Origin: CAZWHE01 sp964633825
Lineage (GTDB): Bacteria > Planctomycetota > B15-G4 > CAYZWU01
NCBI GenBank assembly: GCA_964633825.1
Contig: CAZWHE010000036.1
Coordinates: forward strand, 1-27,950
Direction of reading: 5' to 3'
DNA length: 27,950 bases
Below are positions 23,302-27,950 of this stretch, piece by piece. Position 1 is the first letter of the stretch; each line of letters begins with the position of its first letter. The notes below the pieces were generated by a model. The model saw only the letters and a program-made list of their open reading frames with translations, had not been told where the DNA came from and did not search any database. Position numbers and translations under genes: made by a program.

Positions 23302-25443
23302 ATGAATGATTCCGGGCTCGTGAAGAGGGAGGGGGCGGATTTTTCTTGGCGCACGGCGCTGCTGGCCGCCTTTGTCCTCGCTCTGGTCATCGCTTTGTCC
23401 GACGCGCTGCTGATCGCGCTGTTCGAGCTGCCCCGGGCGGCAACGTTTCTGCTCTTTTTCTTTCTGAAGCCGCTTGCGGCGAAGGTTGCTCTGGTTGTCG
23501 CGGTTTACGGGATTTTATGGTTTGCGCTCCTTCTTCCCATGGGCAGGGCGTTCAGGCTCGACCTCCTCTCTCTGTCTGTTTCGCAAGCCTTGTTCCTCTT
23601 TTTTATCAATGCCCTGTTTGCCGTGCACAGCGGGTTTCGGTTCGATCTCTTCATGCACGACATGGGGGTCACCCTGTTCCTGTGCGGCGGTGTGATCACG
23701 GCGCTGGCCGCTTCGGCGGTGTCCTATTTTATTGCGGCGGCGCTGGCACGGTCGCGGTTGGCTGCTGCTGCGGCCGGGCTTTGCATGGCCCTTCCCTTCC
23801 TGCTTGTTGAAACGATCATCCTGTTGAGAGTGACCAGCCATCTCATCGACCGGCTGAAGGACAGCCAGTCGGGCTTGAGAGCGCTCCTCTCTCTGCCCGT
23901 GCTGCTCACCGTTCTCGTATACCTGGCTGTCGCTGCGGCCACGGTCCTTGTTTTTATGCGCTCGAACAAGATCCGCCCGGACCGTCTTCGTTTTCCCGTC
24001 AGAGCTGTGAAAGTCCTCGTTCTTGTCTGCATCGCCGGGTCCATTCTGGTCCTGGGAACGGGAGCCGGCGAGACGAGGACGTCGCCGAACGGGTCGTCCT
24101 GGAACGGACACGGAATCAAGCACGTCGTCCTCGTCGTGATCGACACCTTGAGGTCGGACGCTCTCTCGTGCTACGGCGGCGAAAAGGTGTCCACTCCCCA
24201 TATCGATCGGCTCGCCGAAGACGGTATCGTCTTTGAGCGGGCCTTCGCGCCCGCTCCGTGGACGGTTCCGTCCATGGCGTCGATCATGACGGGCCTCTCT
24301 CCGCTCGTGCATTATGCGACGAACCCGAGATCGGTCATACCCGACGTGCTGCCCGTGTGGGCCGAGTCGATGCGCGGCGCCGGCTATGAAACCTACGCGA
24401 TCGGATCGCAGCCCTATCTGGCCAGAGAGCACTTTCTGAGAGGCTTCATGGGAAGCAATTTCTTTCCCAAGCGGCAGGACTCCTCGCTCACCGGCGGTGT
24501 CTTGAAATCCCTTTTTCCGGGGAAGTTCAACGATAAGGCCTCGACGTCCGACCTGACGCGCCTGGCCATCGACTGGCTCGACGAAAACTCGGGAAGCGAT
24601 TTCTTTCTCTGGGTTCATTATTACGATCCCCACCTTCCCTACACTCCCCCCGAGAAGCACCTCCCCGCCGACCGGAAGGGCTCGGCCGCTCTCGGCAACC
24701 GGTTCAGCCTCGGCTTGCAGTCCATCCGGGCGGGATATATATCGTTGTCCGAGGAGGAGCGGAAATGGGTGAGGGCCTTGTATGACAGCGAGGTGCGGTA
24801 TGTCGACGAGAACGTGGGGCTGCTTCTCGATCATTTGATCGGGCTCGGGATTTACGACGAGTCCCTCATCGTGCTGACAAGCGATCACGGCGAGGAGTTC
24901 TGGGAGCACGACGGCTTCGAGCACGGGCATTCGCTCTACAACGAGCTCTTGTCGGTCCCCCTGATCGTGAAGCTCCCGTCCTCATCCGCCGGGGCCCGGG
25001 TCAAGGAGAAAGTGTCGCTCGAACAGGTGATGCCCACGGTCCTCGACCTGTGCCGCATCGAATACGACGAAGAATGGATGTCGGGCCTCTCTCTGAAGGA
25101 GCTCTGGTCCGGGCCGTCCGGTAAGAATTCCCCGAAACCGATCGTCAGCACGGGGCTGCTCTATTACGAGAACAGGGAGTCCGTCATTTTCAACGGGATG
25201 AAGTACATCCGCTCTCTTGTGACGGGCAATGACGAGCTCTACGATTTGAATGCCGATCCCGGCGAAAAGCACGACGTTCTCTCCTCGGAGGAGAGTGATG
25301 CCCTGAAGGCCCGGGAGATACTGAGCGTATTCAAGGACGAAGCGGACAAGCTCAAGAAGCACTATCTCATCACGGAAGGCGATGAGGCCGATCTGGACAG
25401 GGACACGATGCAAAGACTGAAAGAGTTGGGATACTTGGACTGA
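23302..25443 (+). CDS. Membrane-anchored sulfatase-like enzyme with Thr at the nucleophile position
   Basis: This is a 713-residue protein. Residues 1-255 contain about seven membrane segments, and the rest is an extracytoplasmic alkaline phosphatase/sulfatase-superfamily domain. Metal ligands are Asp281 (VVIDTLRSD) and the Asp-His of TSDHGEEFWEHDG. In sulfatases the motif is C-x-P-S-R; here it is WTVPSMASIMTG with Thr321, and Met instead of Arg. Formylglycine cannot form, so sulfate-ester hydrolysis by the usual mechanism is excluded. Thr is the nucleophile in the phosphoethanolamine and phosphoglycerol transferases EptA and LtaS, so transfer of a phosphorylated group to a glycan is a plausible role. 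The end LKELGYLD is usual for this subgroup. Neighbours are glycosyltransferase genes. Confidence 0.87.
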   Translation: MNDSGLVKREGADFSWRTALLAAFVLALVIALSDALLIALFELPRAATFLLFFFLKPLAAKVALVVAVYGILWFALLLPMGRAFRLDLLSLSVSQALFLFFINALFAVHSGFRFDLFMHDMGVTLFLCGGVITALAASAVSYFIAAALARSRLAAAAAGLCMALPFLLVETIILLRVTSHLIDRLKDSQSGLRALLSLPVLLTVLVYLAVAAATVLVFMRSNKIRPDRLRFPVRAVKVLVLVCIAGSILVLGTGAGETRTSPNGSSWNGHGIKHVVLVVIDTLRSDALSCYGGEKVSTPHIDRLAEDGIVFERAFAPAPWTVPSMASIMTGLSPLVHYATNPRSVIPDVLPVWAESMRGAGYETYAIGSQPYLAREHFLRGFMGSNFFPKRQDSSLTGGVLKSLFPGKFNDKASTSDLTRLAIDWLDENSGSDFFLWVHYYDPHLPYTPPEKHLPADRKGSAALGNRFSLGLQSIRAGYISLSEEERKWVRALYDSEVRYVDENVGLLLDHLIGLGIYDESLIVLTSDHGEEFWEHDGFEHGHSLYNELLSVPLIVKLPSSSAGARVKEKVSLEQVMPTVLDLCRIEYDEEWMSGLSLKELWSGPSGKNSPKPIVSTGLLYYENRESVIFNGMKYIRSLVTGNDELYDLNADPGEKHDVLSSEESDALKAREILSVFKDEADKLKKHYLITEGDEADLDRDTMQRLKELGYLD

Positions 25444-25469
25444 GGGAGTTAGGGTACTTGAACGATTAA
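25440..25469 (+). pseudogene. Fossil 3' end of a second sulfatase-like gene
   Basis: Directly behind the sulfatase-like gene, in another frame, the DNA reads LRELGYLND then a TAA stop. This mirrors the end of the intact gene, LKELGYLD. The 23-base blocks 25417-25439 and 25440-25462 match at 18 of 23 positions. The differences are AAA to AGG (Lys to Arg), TTG to TTA, GGA to GGG and GAC to AAC, mostly silent or conservative. That pattern points to the tail of a diverged paralogue that was once translated, the rest being deleted. Confidence 0.5.
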
Positions 25470-25537
25470 CCTCTAATCGAGGTGTGGCGGGCTTTCATTC
25501 AAATCCTGAAATTACGAAACGGACCACTGAGCCTCTC

Positions 25538-26698
25538 ATGAAAATCGCATGGGACATCAGCATTCAGAGCACGGCGTACCGCACGGGAGTCGAGCGGGTC
25601 CAGCGCAACCTTCTCCGCGAACTGACCCGCATCGACAGAAAGAACGAATACCTCCTCGTCGCCAAGGAGGGTGTGGAATTCGATTTTGTCCTTCCCGGAA
25701 ATTTCAGCATCAAAGATTTTTCGGGATTCGACACATCCTACCTCTGGCGCGAGAGGCTGCTGCCGCCTTTCATCGGCCGGGAAAAGATCGACGTCTTCCA
25801 TTCTCCCGTATCGGCCGTCCCTGTTCTCGGCGCCTGCAGGAAGATCGCCACCGTGCACGAGCTCCCCTGGGTGGAAAGGGAAAAAGGCGTCGAGAAAGTC
25901 AAGAAAGGGCACAGGGTCTGGCTCTTTCTCAACACCCGTTTTGCAGACAGGATCGTGGCTGTCTCCCACAGGACGCGCAGCAATATCCTTCTTCTCTATC
26001 CCGATGCCGAGGAGAGGGTCACCGTGATCCACAACGCCGTGGACCCTATTTTTCATAAGCTTCTCAACCCGCCGAACAGGGGGCTTTTTCTCGATGATTT
26101 CGGCATCCCCGACGCGCCTTTTCTCCTTTTCGTGGGCAGCCTCAGGAAGAAAAAAAACCTCCTGACCCTTCTCGATGCGTTCGAGGGAATTCTCGAGAGC
26201 GGTGTCGCCGATCTCAACATCGTGCTTCTCGGCGTCCGCAGCACGGCCTGGGGGGACCTGAAGGACAAGCTGAAGAACGATTCCCTGTCGAGGCACGTGT
26301 TCATACCCGGCTACGTGTCCGACACCGATCTTCTCTGTTTTTACAACCTGGCCGAGATCGTGATTTATCCTTCGCTTTTCGAAGGATTCGGCCTGCCTTC
26401 CCTCGAGGCGATGGCCTGCGGCACGCCCGTAATCACGACCACGGGCGGGGCCATCCCCGAGGTGGTGGGAGACGCTGCTCTTCTCGTCGAACCGCGCGAC
26501 ATGCCCGCTCTCCGGCAGGCGATCCTGTCCCTCCACGACAGCCGGAAGCTGCGCGAGGAGTATGTGAGAAAGGGATTCCGCCAGGTCGATTCCTTCACCT
26601 GGCGGAAAACCGCCAGGGAGTACCTGAAGCTCTACGAGGAAATGCTCGCCGAAAATCCGATCATTCCACAGCAGGGCGGCCGCCCCCCGGCCATCTGA
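25538..26698 (+). CDS. GT4-family glycosyltransferase
   Basis: This is a 386-residue cytoplasmic GT-B enzyme. I took ATG 25538 since MKIAWDIS is the usual first strand; GTG 25484 would add 18 residues of no visible use. The N-terminal domain has TGVERVQRNLLREL, typical of acceptor-side GT4 domains. The donor-binding C-terminal domain begins with FLLFVGSLRKKKNLLTLLDAF, then FIPGYVSD, and carries SLFEGFGLPSLEAMACGTPVI, in which the two Glu residues are the GT4 E-x7-E motif that binds the nucleotide sugar. It probably adds a hexose to a lipid-linked glycan. The next gene starts four bases after its stop, so the two are coupled. Confidence 0.92.
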   Translation: MKIAWDISIQSTAYRTGVERVQRNLLRELTRIDRKNEYLLVAKEGVEFDFVLPGNFSIKDFSGFDTSYLWRERLLPPFIGREKIDVFHSPVSAVPVLGACRKIATVHELPWVEREKGVEKVKKGHRVWLFLNTRFADRIVAVSHRTRSNILLLYPDAEERVTVIHNAVDPIFHKLLNPPNRGLFLDDFGIPDAPFLLFVGSLRKKKNLLTLLDAFEGILESGVADLNIVLLGVRSTAWGDLKDKLKNDSLSRHVFIPGYVSDTDLLCFYNLAEIVIYPSLFEGFGLPSLEAMACGTPVITTTGGAIPEVVGDAALLVEPRDMPALRQAILSLHDSRKLREEYVRKGFRQVDSFTWRKTAREYLKLYEEMLAENPIIPQQGGRPPAI

Positions 26699-26702
26699 TG
26701 AA

Positions 26703-27866
26703 ATGGGACGGACATCTCCTATCAAAATCATTGCAGACGGCACGGCGCTCACCGCCGAGCCGTGCGGCGCCAGGGAGAGGTTTCTTTCCCTCTATGGCGC
26801 CGCAGCGAAACGGCCCGGGTGTTCGCTGATCGCCCTTGTCGGAAAAGGGAGCGGTCTCGAGGAACCGCTCGAAGCCGCATCGGTAAGGGTCCGGCATGCA
26901 GAGCCCGCGTCATTTCGGGCGGCCCGGTTGTTTTCCTCTTTCAATCCGGCCGCTCGTATCGCGGCCGAGGAGAGCGCCGCTCCATCGAGCGAAGGTGCGG
27001 CGTGTTTCGCGGCCGGGACCCTTCCCCTGCCTCGCCTGCCCGGCCTCCCGAAGGTGGCGACCATTCACGACCTCCGGTTCCTCCATCTCGGCTACTCGTC
27101 TCTCGGAAAAAGGCTTTTTTCCATTCTCTTTCTAGGCCGGAACCTGAAAAGAGCCCATGCCGTGGTGACCGTGTCCCGGGCCATGGCGAATGAGCTTCGG
27201 TCGAGCGGTCTTGTCGCTGCGGACAAAATATTCGTCGTGCCCAACGCGGCCCCGCCGCCGGCCGGCGTCACTCCGGAGCGCGCCGCCGCGATCCGGCGGG
27301 AGCTGGGATTGTCGGGCCCCTATTTTCTTTTCATAGGACGCGCCGAGCCGCGGAAAAACGTTTCCCTCCTTCTCAACGCATTCGAGGACTTGATCCGAAG
27401 GGACGAGAAGGGATTCCGTCTTGTTCTCGCCGGTTCCTTGACCGGCCGATTGGGCCGCGGCGCGCTGAAAAAAATCGGTTCATCTCGCCTTCTCAGAGAG
27501 CGCGTCGTCGTCACGGGCATTGTCTCGCAGGAGTGCAAGGCGGCCCTCTTTCAGGGGGCCCGCCTCTTTGTTCAACCTTCTCTCTACGAGGGATTCGGTC
27601 TGGGGCTGCTGGAAGCGATGTCACAGGGAGTGTCCGTCGTCTGTTCGTCTATTCCGGCGCACAGGGAGGTTGCCGGTAGAGCCGCGCTCTTTTTCGATCC
27701 CCACAGCGCGGCGGACCTGGCCGCGGCCCTGTCGAAAGCGGCGAGCGAGAATAGACTCCGTAATGAGCTCTCCGCCGCCGGTCTGGAAGAGTCGGGCCGC
27801 TATTCATGGGATCGTTCGGCTTCCCTTTTCGAGGAAGCCTGCCGTGAAGGGGGGCGCAACAGGTGA
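26703..27866 (+). CDS. GT4-family glycosyltransferase
   Basis: This is a 387-residue GT-B enzyme. The ATG at 26703 is four bases after the stop of the first GT4 gene. The N-terminal domain is less typical: ADGTALTAEPCGARERFLSLYG replaces the usual TG-E-R loop, and an Ala-rich stretch (90-107) lies where a longer loop is common. VATIHDLRFLHLGYSSLGKR and VTVSRAMANELRSSG are usual linker motifs. The C-terminal domain has YFLFIGRAEPRKNVSLLLNAF and SLYEGFGLGLLEAMSQGVSVV, with E-x7-E intact. It should add a further sugar in the same pathway as its neighbour. The gene order suggests that they evolved by duplication, though they are now quite different. Confidence 0.9.
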   Translation: MGRTSPIKIIADGTALTAEPCGARERFLSLYGAAAKRPGCSLIALVGKGSGLEEPLEAASVRVRHAEPASFRAARLFSSFNPAARIAAEESAAPSSEGAACFAAGTLPLPRLPGLPKVATIHDLRFLHLGYSSLGKRLFSILFLGRNLKRAHAVVTVSRAMANELRSSGLVAADKIFVVPNAAPPPAGVTPERAAAIRRELGLSGPYFLFIGRAEPRKNVSLLLNAFEDLIRRDEKGFRLVLAGSLTGRLGRGALKKIGSSRLLRERVVVTGIVSQECKAALFQGARLFVQPSLYEGFGLGLLEAMSQGVSVVCSSIPAHREVAGRAALFFDPHSAADLAAALSKAASENRLRNELSAAGLEESGRYSWDRSASLFEEACREGGRNR

Positions 27867-27917
27867 TGTCCCTTTAAGGGCCGGGACAAAACCCTGACGT
27901 GAAGCTCGATCAACATT

Positions 27918-27950
27918 TTTTCTCCCCCTGTTTCGGGTGGGGGGAGAAAA
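27918..27950. repeat. Strong hairpin at the window end
   Basis: TTTTCTCCCCC (27918-27928) pairs perfectly with GGGGGAGAAAA (27940-27950). T residues come before and A residues after on the plus strand, the reverse of a plain terminator, though the T/A pairs are part of the stem. It may terminate the glycan operon or be the edge of a longer repeat cut by the window. The 51 bases before it hold no gene. Confidence 0.5.

Noticed and set aside
24250..24300. Active sulfatase
   Set aside because: The essential Cys and the following Arg of the sulfatase motif are replaced by Thr and Met.
21805..24930. Minus-strand frames opposite the glycan genes (472 and 471 codons)
   Set aside because: They are charged, low-complexity shadows of membrane-protein genes.
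1..27950. tRNA, rRNA, transposase, integrase or toxin-antitoxin genes
   Set aside because: I looked for their motifs on both strands by eye and found none.

Overview
The window reads as chromosome from a GC-rich, Gram-negative, probably anaerobic bacterium. An exported transglutaminase-like protein and a lipoprotein imply a cell envelope with a periplasm. A DsrMK/TmcCB-like haem b plus Fe-S protein pair, a HEAT-repeat protein resembling the DVU0298 group of sulfate reducers (from memory) and a potassium-dependent membrane pyrophosphatase all fit a Desulfobacterota-like or related anaerobic lineage. That placement is inference: no rRNA or tRNA gene is visible.

Layout. (1) 1-4343, minus strand: two consecutive genes for exported transglutaminase-like proteins; the second runs off the window start. 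(2) 4584-7584, plus: a lipoprotein of unknown function, a TMTC-like membrane protein with a repetitive Pro/Lys tail, and a small DUF5658-like membrane protein. (3) 7642-9551: a palindromic operator candidate, then a MerR-type regulator overlapping by 14 bases a primary-type sigma factor; both carry unusual cysteine sets. (4) 9553-9782: a large palindromic element that also encodes the last residues of the converging nitrilase gene. (5) 9763-11725, minus: a methionine/glutamine-type aminotransferase followed by an omega-amidase-like nitrilase, a likely two-step transamination/deamidation pair. (6) 11853-13430, plus: a GT-C-type membrane protein. (7) 13443-13648: a second, unrelated palindromic element with two internal hairpins, again between convergent genes and covering the stop codon of one. 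(8) 13646-17495, minus: cytochrome b-like protein, HdrD-like Fe-S protein, receiver-only response regulator and NAD synthetase, apparently one operon. (9) 17496-18029: an AT-rich divergent intergenic region with a good sigma-70-type promoter for adk. (10) 18030-21718, plus: adenylate kinase, HEAT-repeat protein, a two-hairpin leader and the membrane pyrophosphatase. (11) 21928-27866, plus: a cell-surface glycan cluster with a GT-C-type membrane protein, a membrane-anchored alkaline-phosphatase-superfamily enzyme with Thr in place of the sulfatase Cys, and two GT4 glycosyltransferases.

Several genes fit together: adk and hppA both handle adenylate/pyrophosphate energy currency, the aminotransferase and nitrilase are a known metabolic couple, and the last four genes together with the two other GT-C-like proteins point to decoration of surface polysaccharide or protein. 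Best candidates for something undescribed are the MerR/sigma pair with cysteine clusters in both proteins, the two palindromic elements sitting on gene ends, and a short fossil of a second sulfatase-like gene after 25443.
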